Of a stretch of 64,000 nucleotides of DNA, positions 26,601-35,286 are shown piece by piece. Made by a program: the position numbers and the translations under genes. Positions within the stretch are counted from its first letter, which is position 1; every line of letters begins with the position of its first letter. The notes beneath the pieces were generated by a model. The model saw nothing but the letters and a program-made list of their open reading frames with translations. It was not told the origin of the DNA and did not search any database. Source of the stretch: CAZWCE01 sp964632505 (GTDB lineage Bacteria; Planctomycetota; Planctomycetia; Pirellulales; Thermoguttaceae). The stretch spans positions 62,001 through 126,000 of the forward strand of contig CAZWCE010000006.1 of assembly GCA_964632505.1 (NCBI GenBank), given 5' to 3'.

Positions 26601-27119
26601 CTCGAAGGGTTCGGCTGTCGGGTCGACGTGCTCGAGAGCGGCGAGCAGGCGATCCGGAAGCTGTCCTCCTCGGAAGATGCCTACGACTTGATCTTCATGG
26701 ATTGCCGTATGCCCGGGATGGACGGCTATGAAACGACGAAGCGGATCCGGTACTTGGAGCGTAGCGGTATGGTTCCGGCGGCCCCGATCATCGCGACGAC
26801 CGCCTTTGCCTTTGGCGGCGATCGGATGCGATGCCTCGAAGCCGGCATGGACGACTACCTGGCCAAACCATTGCAATTCAAGGATATCGGCAATGTGCTG
26901 ATGAAGTACTGCAAAGGCAAGGAAATCGATTTTTCGGAGCTTCCCTTCGAGCCTCGAAGAGAGTCTTCCCGGGAGGTGCAACTCGATTTCCGTTTTGAAG
27001 CGCATCCGCCGGATTACCGCTTTTCCAAGGGCAATGCCGGGGATGCCGGCCGATCGCCGTTTTCCGGTCGGCGACGACGCACGTCTTCTCTCTTCCCCGA
27101 GGAGTCGACACGGGATTGA
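23601..27119 (+). CDS. large hybrid histidine kinase with several PAS domains and two receivers
   Basis: 1172 aa. The GTG at 23601 follows GAGGG; ATGs at 23631 and 23640 are alternatives. One transmembrane segment lies near residues 25-45 (ILVPPLLIFVGWLFF). Up to four PAS-like sensor domains follow (about 70-550), the last ending RFRAGEEDALWCHVCLSAI. HisKA motif SHEIRTPMNG, N box NLIGNAVKFT, DTGIGIPKED and GTGLGLAIS complete the kinase. The first receiver-like domain (about 835-960) keeps LVLLDVEPD but begins VVSRQP instead of the acidic pair, so it is probably inactive. The second (about 977-1100) has LIFMDCRMPGMDG and LAKPL and is intact. It converges with the pseudouridine synthase (6-bp gap). 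Confidence 0.92.
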   Translation: MDNLSRQLNGMPLMNIWLFSLLEELTIMPEILVPPLLIFVGWLFFRNYQWWQRANRLQRQIDRGGYEGALHQAIFSCEPFPFFVIDCENMNIIDANDACGNWLAREKDGLVGSRPEDLFTAGASLVESLKNRKSHLRVSPTGMPGKHQSVDLRIAYRTWLDRSLAVVVVASPPQEEEDEACSTTKGECVKRLRSLRQCPVVPWHWSITDKRPELVLGEKKHSPRGSGKEKTIRNLLRRMHRGDRHRLLRKVLETRSGTRRRFQEIFRIRNARGVWRHYLVSGKKISTGESPKAGHQTPMIGFLADVTSLERRRLTSQRNGDARRRYFEKTLFGIAIAKTKWEKEGLSKAIVREVNPAMKRFLGASEHDITGQPVSRVFPGMAEKWSPSCGKNGSRKASSSFDLSLAKGRTVRCAVFHDEKDPGCYYLSMFDISDLERKVHSEEMRKRRYRRVFDHPGVGILILDDKMIVQQANQGFATLVKESAPSRSQGMGLLEMVMPEDRDEVHRVVRSLLDGDSSRDSFEARFRAGEEDALWCHVCLSAIRGGNGEGVSLAAVVIDITESKRTQRELLDAREEAMRLAKKAEAASAAKSEFMANMSHEIRTPMNGVLGMVEILGDSELNPDQQRYLATIRNSSHSLLIILNDILDFSKIEAGELVLNEEPFDLEASVYDVATLMAHNAYRKGVELAISYPQNFPKLFLGDGARIRQILYNLIGNAVKFTPSGHVAVTVDGTLEETAKQPTASVIVSVCDTGIGIPKEDQKSIFARFQQADETIGAKFGGTGLGLAISRKLVELMGGVLELESEVDRGTVFRIRISLKPFLFKTLAVEEGPEAPCRDVLVVSRQPVFRDVIDRSLDAWGIHREHLPPDVQAINRLIDAGEDRSIDLVLLDVEPDAVQEGERLVEHVGQFSRLGIPVIVFLPLDRLEYQNRLQVPGVLDIVLKPFIDSDLREAMGDFLSPESSADSVPSDRRKKRRPLYHVRAMVVEDQEANAVVARKMLEGFGCRVDVLESGEQAIRKLSSSEDAYDLIFMDCRMPGMDGYETTKRIRYLERSGMVPAAPIIATTAFAFGGDRMRCLEAGMDDYLAKPLQFKDIGNVLMKYCKGKEIDFSELPFEPRRESSREVQLDFRFEAHPPDYRFSKGNAGDAGRSPFSGRRRRTSSLFPEESTRD

Positions 27120-27125
27120 ATGCGG

Positions 27126-27908
27126 TCACTTTGGTTCTCGGGAATCGCTGTTCCGAAAAGGGGATGCTTCGGCAATTCCATGAGATGTCCAATCCTTGGA
27201 AACCGGAGCGATCACGGTTTTCGGCTCTCGGGTCATCGGATGCCAAAATGCCAGACTTCGGGCATGCAGGGCGATCGCTCTGAGTCGCTTGTCCGGAAAC
27301 GCTTCACCGAAGGGACGCTCGGCTCCATACTGGTGGTCGCCGAGGATCGGATGTCCCCGGGATGAGGCCTGGACTCGAATCTGATGGGTTCTACCCGTTT
27401 CAAGTCGGATCTCAAGCCAGGATCCCCAGGCGAAGTCGTCCAGTACGCGATAATGGAGAATCGCCTCCCTGGCAGCCGGATGGATCGGGGAGACGACCTC
27501 CGCCATCGCCTGATCGGGAATCTTCCGCAGGTAATCTTCCCAGGTGCCTTCCTTCGGCTCGACGTTTCCTTCGACGCAGGCCCAGTATGTCTTCTCGACC
27601 TGACGATGTTCGAACTGCTCGGAGACTCTTCGCGCAGCGCGGACGTGCTTGCAGAAAACCATCACCCCGGAGGCAGGGCGGTCGAGACGATGCGGCACGC
27701 CCAGGTAGCATTTGCCGGGTTTCTTTTCGCGGAGGATCAGGAAGTTCTTGATGCGCGATTCGATGCTGTCGATCCCCGGCGGTGCTTGGGTCAGAAGTCC
27801 CGGTGGTTTGTTGACGGCCAACACCGGACCTTCCTCATAGAGGATCGAAAAATCGGGGATGGGGAGGGCCCCGTCTTGCGAAGATTCACTCGGGAGCATG
27901 GGATTCAT
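27126..27908 (-). CDS. RluA-family RNA pseudouridine synthase
   Basis: 260 aa from the ATG at 27908; an in-frame start at 27986 is also possible and neither has a clear ribosome binding site. RluA enzymes isomerise uridines in rRNA or tRNA to pseudouridine. The catalytic motif HRLDRPASG gives Asp76, preceded by the conserved VNKPPGLLTQ. Later, LETGRTHQIRVQ and HPILGDHQYG are typical of the family. There is no N-terminal S4 domain, so it is a short RluA-type enzyme (RluA/TruC group). The target RNA is not predictable. It converges head-to-head at its 3' end with the hybrid kinase. Confidence 0.92.
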   Translation of the reverse strand: MNPMLPSESSQDGALPIPDFSILYEEGPVLAVNKPPGLLTQAPPGIDSIESRIKNFLILREKKPGKCYLGVPHRLDRPASGVMVFCKHVRAARRVSEQFEHRQVEKTYWACVEGNVEPKEGTWEDYLRKIPDQAMAEVVSPIHPAAREAILHYRVLDDFAWGSWLEIRLETGRTHQIRVQASSRGHPILGDHQYGAERPFGEAFPDKRLRAIALHARSLAFWHPMTREPKTVIAPVSKDWTSHGIAEASPFRNSDSREPK

Positions 27909-28260
27909 GGTCGCTAAAGCAACGGCCCTTGGGTTCCTGGAGGGAGGTCCGAGAGGCCGCGTTTCCGTTGGTCGGCCTTGGTTCATGAGAGAGACGACGC
28001 TCCCTCATCGCTTCCCAAGGCCGGGGACTGGAAATCTTCGGGCGCCGCGTTGCAATCGCCGGATCGAAACAGTACGATGGGGTTGTCCGTGGGCACTCTG
28101 AAAGGGCGTCTGATCATTTTCGTTTGTCCACAACCCGCTGAAAACATTGTAACTGAATGCAGGGAAGACTCAAGGAGCAAGGGTTCCATCGAAGCGTTTG
28201 TCTCGGACGCTCCGCCGGAGGACGAGTTTTCCCACCATTTTACTCGAGGAGGAGAAAACC

Positions 28261-28929
28261 ATGATGAAACGCACGATGTTATTGTCGACCGCCGTGATTT
28301 TGTGTCTCTGCTTCGTTTCCATCGGTGCGGCGCAAGAGAACGCCGAGGAGCTGGAGACGATCGATCTTTTCGCCGACGGTGACCTGGCCGACTGGGACTT
28401 CTTCCTGAAGGATCCCGAAGTGAAAAAGGAAGAGGTCTGGTCCTTCCACGACGGCGTCCTTTCCTGCAAAGGGGAGCCGATGGGCTATCTCGCGACGAAA
28501 GAGAAATTCAAGAATTTCAAGCTCTGTCTTCAATGGCGCTGGCCGGAAGAGCCGAGCAACAGCGGGGTGTTGATGCGGATTTCCGGCGAGCCGATGCCGC
28601 TGCCGCACTGCGTGGAAGCCCAACTCAAAAGTGGAAGTGCCGGCGATTTGTGGGGATTCCATGGATTCTGGCTCGATGGAGGCGACCGCACCAAGCACGA
28701 AGAAGGCACTCCGAGATGGGGAATTCCCAAGCTGATGGGCACCGAAAAGGATCCCGGCGAGTGGAACACCTATGAGATTCTGGTCAAAGACGGTCTCGTG
28801 GTCCTCGTGGTCAACGGCAAAATCGTGAACTGGACGTTCGATTCGAAGTCGACCGCCGGCGCGGTTGGGCTGCAGTCGGAGGGCGGACCGATCGAATTCC
28901 GCAACATGCACATTACGCCGCTTCCGTAA
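28261..28929 (+). CDS. secreted DUF1080 (3-keto-disaccharide hydrolase) family protein
   Basis: 222 aa. The ATG follows GGAGGAG. A signal peptide (AVILCLCFVSIG, ending AAQ) leads to a jelly-roll domain of the DUF1080 family, with LFADGDLADWDFFLKDPEVK, SNSGVLMRISGEP and EWNTYEILVKDGLVVLVVNG. The family contains 3-keto-disaccharide hydrolases and related sugar-binding proteins, and is greatly expanded in planctomycetes. The substrate is unknown. A terminator follows at 28976. Confidence 0.88.
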   Translation: MMKRTMLLSTAVILCLCFVSIGAAQENAEELETIDLFADGDLADWDFFLKDPEVKKEEVWSFHDGVLSCKGEPMGYLATKEKFKNFKLCLQWRWPEEPSNSGVLMRISGEPMPLPHCVEAQLKSGSAGDLWGFHGFWLDGGDRTKHEEGTPRWGIPKLMGTEKDPGEWNTYEILVKDGLVVLVVNGKIVNWTFDSKSTAGAVGLQSEGGPIEFRNMHITPLP

Positions 28930-28975
28930 GCCTTCGGCAGCCGGTCCTTCGCATTCTTTTCGAAAGACGACATCG

Positions 28976-29014
28976 ACAGCCTCTCCGGTCGCGGGTGGGG
29001 CTGTTGCTTTTTTT
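28976..29014 (+). terminator. intrinsic terminator after the DUF1080 gene
   Basis: ACAGCC pairs with GGCTGT around a GC-rich loop that can fold further, followed by seven Ts. Confidence 0.65.
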
Positions 29015-29071
29015 GCGCTGGGGGAAGAACGACGTCGGACCCGGGATGATTTGCGACTGTATCATCGATTT

Positions 29072-30832
29072 TTAGCGATCCTCTTGGGCCGCCTCCTCCT
29101 GGTAGGGCTGCGAGAGATCGTCGTCGCTTTCTTCGGCATCGCCGGGGAAGTCCTTGAGCACCTGTTCGACGGAATTGAGAAGTTGATCGAGGCGGAACGG
29201 TTTGTACAGGATCGACTTGAGGCCCGCCTGCCGCGCTTTGACCAGAGAATGTCCGGGGTCGTACCCGAAGCCGGTCATCAAAATCAGGGGGGGAAGTTCG
29301 ACTTCGAGAAACTCCTTCAATCGAAGCATGAACTGGTGGCCGGACATGTCGGGCAGGCGAATATCGGCGATGATGGCATCGTAATGCCCGTTGCGAACCA
29401 GAAGAAGGGCCTGCTCGCCGGTGGGAGCGGTCTCGACGACGCACCCATAGCGGTCGAGCAGATCGTGCGCGGCGATGCGGACCGAGGCGTCTTCGTCGGC
29501 CAGGAGGACGTGTTTGCCGCGGAGCAGGGGGCGGTCGTCTTCCGGCGGCAGTGGATGGGCCTGTGCCGGGGCCATCTTCTGGCCTACCTTTTGGATGACC
29601 ATTTTGATGTCGCGGGAGTTTCGCAAAATGCGTTGCAGTCGCTCGCAGACTTCCGGCTCGTGCCCGATATAGCGTTCGATGACGTTGACCGTGTCGTTGA
29701 GGATTTCATCGACCGGCAGTGCGACGGCGCTGTGAATCGCCTCGACGCTGGCTGCGGCGGCCCCCGCCTTTTCGGTCGAAAGAAGCTCCAGCGTGTTCAA
29801 GGCCGAGGCCACATCCTTGGTGAAGATCTCGAGAAATTGCAGATCGCTCTCGGTGAACGCCCTCGGTTCCGGGCTCTCCACATTGAAGGTGCCGATGACC
29901 TTGTCGTGATACAACAATGGTACGGTGAGCGAGCTTTTCGCCTCGGAGGCGCCGGTCAGGTAGATGGGATCTTCCGTGGTGTCTTCGCAGAGATAGCTTT
30001 TCTTGGTGGCGGCGACGAATCCGGTCACGCCGTTGCCGTGGGGCAACGCCTTCAGCGGGCGGCGTTGGGCCTCTTCGTCCATGCCCATCGACAACAGGGG
30101 CATCAAATCGCCGGTCTCTTCGTTGAGGAGGCGGATTTCGACGACGTCGAAATTCAATAGGTCTTTCGTGCAGTGCAGGATGTTCGATTTGAGAAGTTCG
30201 ATGCGGTCGCCGACCGACATCTCGAGAAGCTCATCCGGAGTCAAATCGGCCAGTTGCATGCCGACGCGGTGAATCGCCGTCAATTTCTGCTGCTGGAGAA
30301 TCGCCCGAGTGACGTCGCGCACCGAAATGATCAAATGCCTGGGGGTTCGGTTTGCTTCGGTGATGGGGGCGGCGTGGACCTGGAAGTAGTGGTTGTCTTG
30401 ATTGCGGAGCGTGGAGATGCTCGCCTTGCCGGCGGTCAGAGCGGTGTGGAAGGGACAGAAATCGGGCCCCAGAATTTCGGGACTGCCTAAAACGGCATAG
30501 AAATTCTCGCCCAGAATATCTTCGGTGCCGCACCATTGCCGAAAACGTCGATTCCCCCAGATGACCCGATTATTTTCATCGAGCACGACCACCCCGTCGG
30601 GCATGCCTTCCAGAATGCTGTCGTTACTGGCCAGGTTGCCCATTTCGGAAACATTTTCGAAATAGCCGCTGGTCAGCAGGACACCGTCATAATCTTGGTG
30701 GGAAAGTTCCACCAGCGCTTGGATCGGATGTTGACGTAGTTCAATGTTGCATTGGGAAAGGTCCAGTCCGAACAAATTTTCGACGGCTTCGGAAGATTCA
30801 GCAATCAGTAGTAATTTCTTTTTATCCGCCAC
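29072..30832 (-). CDS. PAS-GAF-receiver protein without a kinase domain
   Basis: 586 aa. Order: a short receiver-like N-terminus (about 1-62, no phospho-Asp motif), a PAS domain (70-180, GMPDGVVVLDENNRVIWGN), a GAF domain (205-350, SLTVPLLYHDKVIGTFNVE), a helical dimerisation-like segment (360-430) and a receiver (440-560) with Asp490 (DAIIADIRLPDMSG) and Lys544 (YKPF). No HATPase domain is found, so it cannot autophosphorylate; it probably integrates signals and is phosphorylated by another kinase. A translational start ATG at 30832 lacks a strong ribosome binding site. The DUF1080 gene converges on it from the other strand. Confidence 0.9.
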   Translation of the reverse strand: MADKKKLLLIAESSEAVENLFGLDLSQCNIELRQHPIQALVELSHQDYDGVLLTSGYFENVSEMGNLASNDSILEGMPDGVVVLDENNRVIWGNRRFRQWCGTEDILGENFYAVLGSPEILGPDFCPFHTALTAGKASISTLRNQDNHYFQVHAAPITEANRTPRHLIISVRDVTRAILQQQKLTAIHRVGMQLADLTPDELLEMSVGDRIELLKSNILHCTKDLLNFDVVEIRLLNEETGDLMPLLSMGMDEEAQRRPLKALPHGNGVTGFVAATKKSYLCEDTTEDPIYLTGASEAKSSLTVPLLYHDKVIGTFNVESPEPRAFTESDLQFLEIFTKDVASALNTLELLSTEKAGAAAASVEAIHSAVALPVDEILNDTVNVIERYIGHEPEVCERLQRILRNSRDIKMVIQKVGQKMAPAQAHPLPPEDDRPLLRGKHVLLADEDASVRIAAHDLLDRYGCVVETAPTGEQALLLVRNGHYDAIIADIRLPDMSGHQFMLRLKEFLEVELPPLILMTGFGYDPGHSLVKARQAGLKSILYKPFRLDQLLNSVEQVLKDFPGDAEESDDDLSQPYQEEAAQEDR

Positions 30833-31533
30833 GGGTGTACCGGCTCCCGTCCTTCTTGCAAGCGGTCAGGAAATAGAATCAACGTGTGGTCTGATACAAT
30901 ACCAATCGGCTCCTCGCGATGTCGAGACGATTCTTCCGTCAGATAAGAAGAGGAACATGCGAAAAAAGCACTTCCCGAAAGCTCCTCTTCATGCGGGAGC
31001 ATGCAATCTCATAGCGAGCATGTAATTATATGAGAAAGAGACCCCCCCTACAAGCACTTGTGGGTGGTACTTTCAATGAAGGAGCCGCCCCTCGACCGAG
31101 TGAAGCATGTGAATCGAAAAAGTTTGCCGATCAGGAGGGCTCTCCTCGATCTTTCGGAGAAACGGCTCGCTTTTCTGCCCTATCCTAATGATTCGGTATT
31201 CCAGGAAGAGATTGATCGTTCTTTCGACTGGAAAAAATAGTATTTTCTGGGGGCCTTTCTTGAAAATGCCGGATCATCCCGATTGATCCTCGCATCCGCT
31301 ACTCTCAAACCGAACTCCAGGCAACTCTTCCTTTCTGACGATCATTGATCAAACGCTCCCCTTCTTTCGCTCGGGCATCGGCGCGTCGTGGGCCGCGCGA
31401 ACCATACCGGTTTGCGGGGGCCTCCGGAAAAGGGAGGGGTGCAAGAGATCATCAGAACCGGCCGTCGCGGAGGTTTTCCGGGGAAATGCTCTCCAGCGGA
31501 GGTGGTGCGTTCATTTTTTCGAGGAGGTTCGCC
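30833..31533. other. noncoding region between divergent genes
   Basis: About 700 bp with no gene that has a ribosome binding site and plausible composition. It should contain the divergent promoters of the PAS-GAF-receiver gene and of the small membrane protein/fumC unit. Confidence 0.5.
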
Positions 31534-31755
31534 ATGGTCAAGGCTTTTTTTATGGCGGTGGGATTGTTTATTCTTATTCTGGGATTGCAACTTCTCTGCA
31601 TCGATCAGGTCGACATCACATATTACGATGTTTTTACCGAAAAAGTGATCGAAAAAAACGGTATGCGAGTCGCCGATTTTTTGCCGTACAGCTTGGTTTG
31701 TGTCGGTTTGGTCGTGCTGATCTACTCCAAGCAGATGCAGAACCAAGAGGGATAG
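31534..31755 (+). CDS. small two-helix membrane protein
   Basis: 73 aa from the ATG at 31534, which follows GAGGAGG (the open frame begins further upstream but without such a site). Two hydrophobic helices (MAVGLFILILGLQLLCI and SLVCVGLVVLIYS) flank a polar loop with DQVDITYYDVF and a C-terminal tail. No known family. It lies 44 bp before fumC on the same strand, so it is probably co-transcribed with it. Function is unknown. Confidence 0.72.
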   Translation: MVKAFFMAVGLFILILGLQLLCIDQVDITYYDVFTEKVIEKNGMRVADFLPYSLVCVGLVVLIYSKQMQNQEG

Positions 31756-31799
31756 TTCCCTAATTTTTCTCAGGAGTCGGAAAAAGGAACACGGCATCG

Positions 31800-33239
31800 A
31801 TGAGCGAGTTTCGAATCGAAAAAGACACAATGGGGGAGGTCCGCATTCCCCGAAAAGCGTATTACGGACCTCAAACCCAGCGGGCGGTGGAGAACTTCCC
31901 TATTTCCGGGCGAACACTTCCGGTGGAAATGATTCATGCTCTCGGTTGGGTGAAGTGGGCGGCCGCGAAGACGAATGAGGAATTGGGCCTTTTTTCTTCT
32001 TCTTCAAAAGGATCGCTTGCCGACGCCCGGGTGCAAGCCTTGCTGACGGCTTGTGTTGAAGTGGCCGAGGGCAAGTGGGATCGGGAATTTCCGATCGACG
32101 TCTTTCAGACCGGTTCCGGAACCTCGTCGAACATGAACGTCAACGAGGTGGTCGCGCAGCGGGCGCAAGAATTGGCCGGTGAGGACCGAAGGGGCAAGAA
32201 GTGGACGATCCATCCGAACGACCACGTGAACTTCGGACAGAGTACCAACGATACCTTCCCCACGGCGATTCATGTTGCGACGGCCGATCAGCTCCGACGC
32301 CGATTGCTTCCTGCTTTGAAGAGTTGCGAGGAACGGCTGCTGGAGAAATCGCGTCCATGGGAGTCGATTTTGAAGATCGGGCGCACCCATCTGGCGGATG
32401 CCACCCCGATGACGCTCGGTCAGGAGATCGGCGGGCTGGCGCGGCAATTCGCCCTGGCCGGGGAAAGGGCCCGTCAGGCGATCGAATCGATTCTCGAACT
32501 CCCAGTCGGCGGGACGGCCGTCGGCACGGGAATCAACACGCATCCGGAATTCGGCCACCGAGTGGCGGAACATCTGGCCGAGCGTCTCGGAATCCCCTTT
32601 CGGGAAGCGGAGAACCACTTCGAGGCGAATTCCCAACGCGAGGGGCTGGTGGTCTGCCATGGGCTGCTCCGCTCGGTCGCCGTGACGCTGATGAACGTAT
32701 CGAATCACCTTCGCTGGCTCGCGTCGGGGCCGCGATGCGGGTTCGCCGAAATCGTCTTGCCCGATCTCCAACCGGGAAGCTCGATCATGCCGGGCAAGGT
32801 GAATCCGGTCATTTGCGAAAGCGCGATGCAGGTTGCCGCGCGGGTGATGGGAAACGATCAGGCGATTGCCGCCGCGGGGGCGACGGGAGGGCCGTTCCAA
32901 TTGAATATCATGATGCCGATGATGGCCGATACCGTCCTGGAGAGCGTGCGGCTGCTGGCCAATGCATCGTCGAACTTCGAGGAACGGTGTCTGCGTGACA
33001 TGGAGCCCCATCCTGAAAATTGCCGGGATGCGGTCGAAAAAAGTCTTTCGATGGCAACCGGGTTGAATCTCTACCTGGGATATGAAAAGGCGGCGGCGTT
33101 GGCGAAAGAGGCGTTGGAGACGGGAAAGACGATTCGCCGTCTCTGCGAGGAGAAAAAGGTGCTTCCTGCCGAGCAACTCGAGGAGGCGCTCGATCCCTGG
33201 AAGATGACCCGACCCCGTGGTGGCCCCATTCAGGAATGA
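31800..33239 (+). CDS. fumC: fumarate hydratase, class II
   Basis: 479 aa. It converts fumarate to L-malate in the TCA cycle, with no iron-sulfur cluster. The signature GSSIMPGKVNP is at 326-336, the N-terminal MGEVRIPRKAYYGPQTQRA is typical, and GSGTSSNMNVNEV and THLADATPMTLGQE line the active site. The related aspartase and adenylosuccinate lyase families share this fold, but the overall pattern is that of FumC. The ribosome binding site is AGGAAC. It follows the small membrane protein gene in one unit. Confidence 0.95.
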   Translation: MSEFRIEKDTMGEVRIPRKAYYGPQTQRAVENFPISGRTLPVEMIHALGWVKWAAAKTNEELGLFSSSSKGSLADARVQALLTACVEVAEGKWDREFPIDVFQTGSGTSSNMNVNEVVAQRAQELAGEDRRGKKWTIHPNDHVNFGQSTNDTFPTAIHVATADQLRRRLLPALKSCEERLLEKSRPWESILKIGRTHLADATPMTLGQEIGGLARQFALAGERARQAIESILELPVGGTAVGTGINTHPEFGHRVAEHLAERLGIPFREAENHFEANSQREGLVVCHGLLRSVAVTLMNVSNHLRWLASGPRCGFAEIVLPDLQPGSSIMPGKVNPVICESAMQVAARVMGNDQAIAAAGATGGPFQLNIMMPMMADTVLESVRLLANASSNFEERCLRDMEPHPENCRDAVEKSLSMATGLNLYLGYEKAAALAKEALETGKTIRRLCEEKKVLPAEQLEEALDPWKMTRPRGGPIQE

Positions 33240-33438
33240 GCGGCCATTGATCACGGAGGGACGACGCGATAGAATGTCCGCTTGGAAATGGTTTCAGTCC
33301 TACTAAGCGTCGCATCAAGAGAGGACCCAGGGCGACCATCGGGAGTTGTGGCCCTGCGGGGATTCATTGCCCGACCGTCCGGTCCACGACTTATGCGAAC
33401 ATGAATATCTTCCCCATCCCCTGGAGAAACATGCCGCG

Positions 33439-33954
33439 ATGCAACTGACCGATTACATTCGAGACATCCCCGATTTTCCCAAGCCCGGAATTCTTTTTCG
33501 CGACATCACCCCCCTTTTGGCGACGCCGGCGGCGCTCCGTGAAGCGATTCGTCGGATGAAGGAGGAGGTCGCGGCGTTCGGCAAGATCGACAAGATCGCG
33601 GCCGTGGAAGCGCGGGGGTTTCTGTTTGCGATTCCGCTGTCGCTGGAGCTGGACATCGGTATGGTGCCGATTCGCAAGCCGGGAAAGCTCCCGCCGGAGG
33701 TGATCCATTTTTCCTACGAGCTGGAATACGGCTCCGACACGCTCGAAATGCACGCCGATGCCGTCAAAAAAGGGGAGCGGGTGCTTCTGGTGGACGATCT
33801 TTTGGCGACCGGGGGAACGATGAACGCCTGTTGCAAAATGGTGGAAATGGTCGAAGCCGAAGTCGCGGGATGTGCCTTCGTGATCGAACTGTCCGATTTG
33901 AACGGCGCCGCTCAACTTCCCGAGGGAAAAAAGGTGAGCCTCATCCAATACTGA
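33439..33954 (+). CDS. apt: adenine phosphoribosyltransferase
   Basis: 171 aa, the usual length. It salvages adenine to AMP using PRPP. The PRPP-binding motif is VLLVDDLLATGGTM, and FPKPGILFRDITPLLATP and AAVEARGFLFAIPLS are conserved APT features. I chose the ATG at 33439; the ribosome binding site (GGAGAAAC) is distant. The 12-bp motif TTATGCGAACAT lies just upstream at 33391. The gene is alone. Confidence 0.94.
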   Translation: MQLTDYIRDIPDFPKPGILFRDITPLLATPAALREAIRRMKEEVAAFGKIDKIAAVEARGFLFAIPLSLELDIGMVPIRKPGKLPPEVIHFSYELEYGSDTLEMHADAVKKGERVLLVDDLLATGGTMNACCKMVEMVEAEVAGCAFVIELSDLNGAAQLPEGKKVSLIQY

Positions 33955-34158
33955 CTTCCCCGGCTTTCGCAACGGATTGAAACGACCCGGCGCGATATTG
34001 GAAGGAGTCTCTCTCAATCGTGAACGGGTGGGAGGGCGACCATCGGAAGAAGTCGTTCCCCGGGCGTCGATACAGAAACCAAGTTCCATTTGTGCGGCGA
34101 CCGTGAATCACCGCGAGAGGTTCTGTTTCACCGATCGGCCCTTTTTTTCAACGGGCAG

Positions 34159-35070
34159 CTAGCGGAGGACGTAATCGGTCAGGCGGCCGAAGCCTTCGAT
34201 TTCCAGCCGGTCGGGATAGACACTCGCCACGCCGAAGGCGTTCTCGTTTTCCGTTTCCACCGCTCCCGGCAGCGTGAGATGGGCGACGTGGTCGACGACG
34301 CCGAAGTTGCCCGCGTGATGGTGGCCGGTCAGGGACGCCTTCACGCAAGAGTGCTGCCGAAGCAGTTCCAGCACTTCCGGGGCGTTCCAGAGGTTCAGCC
34401 GCATCTCCGGATAGAGCGGCATATGACTGATGAGAACGACGTTTTCCCCTTTTTCATCCGCCTCGGTCAGCACCACTTTCAGCCACGCCATCTGCTTCGG
34501 TCCGAGAGCTCCGCTATAAGGGGAATGAAACGGATGCCCCGCCTCTTCCAGTTCCTTCCGATGTTTTTCCGCCTCTTGTCGCTCGGCCTCGGAACCGGCG
34601 TAAGTACTGATTTCGGTGGAATCGAGCGCGACGAATCGCCATCGATTCTGCGAAAAGTCGTAATAGTTTTTCCTCAGTCCCAGCAATCCGGGCACGCGGG
34701 GTTGGTATTCGGGATCGACGAGCAAATCGTGATTTCCCAAGACATGATGCACGGGACGGTTCAGTGCGTGCAACTTGTCGAGCACCGGCGGGAAATTTCC
34801 CCAACCATGATCGATCAAGTCGCCCAAATGGACCACGAACGCCACCGAAGCCCGGTCCCAGGCGGCCACGCTTTGTTCCAGCTTTTGCAGGGAATTGCGG
34901 TAAAAGCGTGTTCCCTTCGTTTCGGCATCGGCATATTGAAGATCGGCCATGATCCCGAAGCGGAAAAGGGGTCGGGAGGATCCGGTTTTCCCAAAACCTA
35001 GGGAAGGGGCCGCCAAATGCCATCCGGCCCCACAGAGGACGCCGCTTTGCAGAAAATTTCTTCGATGCAT
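34159..35070 (-). CDS. Tat-exported metallophosphoesterase, ADPRM-like
   Basis: 303 aa. The ATG at 35070 starts a twin-arginine signal (HRRNFLQSGVLCGAG). The mature protein is a calcineurin-like phosphoesterase with FGIMADLQYADA, GDLIDHG, LGNHDL, ISHMPL and GHHHAG. The ADLQY variant, with Gln in place of His in the first motif, together with FYRNSLQKLEQSV, is typical of Mn-dependent ADP-ribose/CDP-alcohol diphosphatases (ADPRM) that split ADP-ribose to AMP and ribose 5-phosphate. Being exported, it may act on extracellular nucleotide diphosphates. Substrate is inferred from motif only. Confidence 0.85.
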   Translation of the reverse strand: MHRRNFLQSGVLCGAGWHLAAPSLGFGKTGSSRPLFRFGIMADLQYADAETKGTRFYRNSLQKLEQSVAAWDRASVAFVVHLGDLIDHGWGNFPPVLDKLHALNRPVHHVLGNHDLLVDPEYQPRVPGLLGLRKNYYDFSQNRWRFVALDSTEISTYAGSEAERQEAEKHRKELEEAGHPFHSPYSGALGPKQMAWLKVVLTEADEKGENVVLISHMPLYPEMRLNLWNAPEVLELLRQHSCVKASLTGHHHAGNFGVVDHVAHLTLPGAVETENENAFGVASVYPDRLEIEGFGRLTDYVLR

Positions 35071-35256
35071 CAGAGGATCTTTCACCGTAGGAGACTCGCA
35101 ATGGGGGAGTTGGAATTCGATACGCCGCTCAACCGGTTATTATGTCTCGGTGAGCGGTTTTTGGAAAGGGCTCGATCCACGCGGGGCGATCTCTTTCTGC
35201 CGTGCCCCACGAAAAAATCATTCCGAAAAAATCGCAACTTTTTGGGGTATAAGGTT

Positions 35257-35286
35257 TTGACAAAGAGGTAGACACCTCCTTATACT
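35257..35286 (+). promoter_or_regulatory. sigma-70 promoter with an overlapping operator
   Basis: TTGACA (35257-35262), an 18-nt spacer, and TATACT (35281-35286). The spacer contains a small palindrome, GAGGT-AGAC-ACCTC, which may bind a regulator. The distance to the next gene (35633) implies a leader of about 340 nt. Confidence 0.75.

Noticed and set aside
25221..27005. 594-aa minus-strand open frame in the hybrid kinase
   Set aside because: Shadow of the kinase's HATPase and receiver region; no ribosome binding site and no domain.
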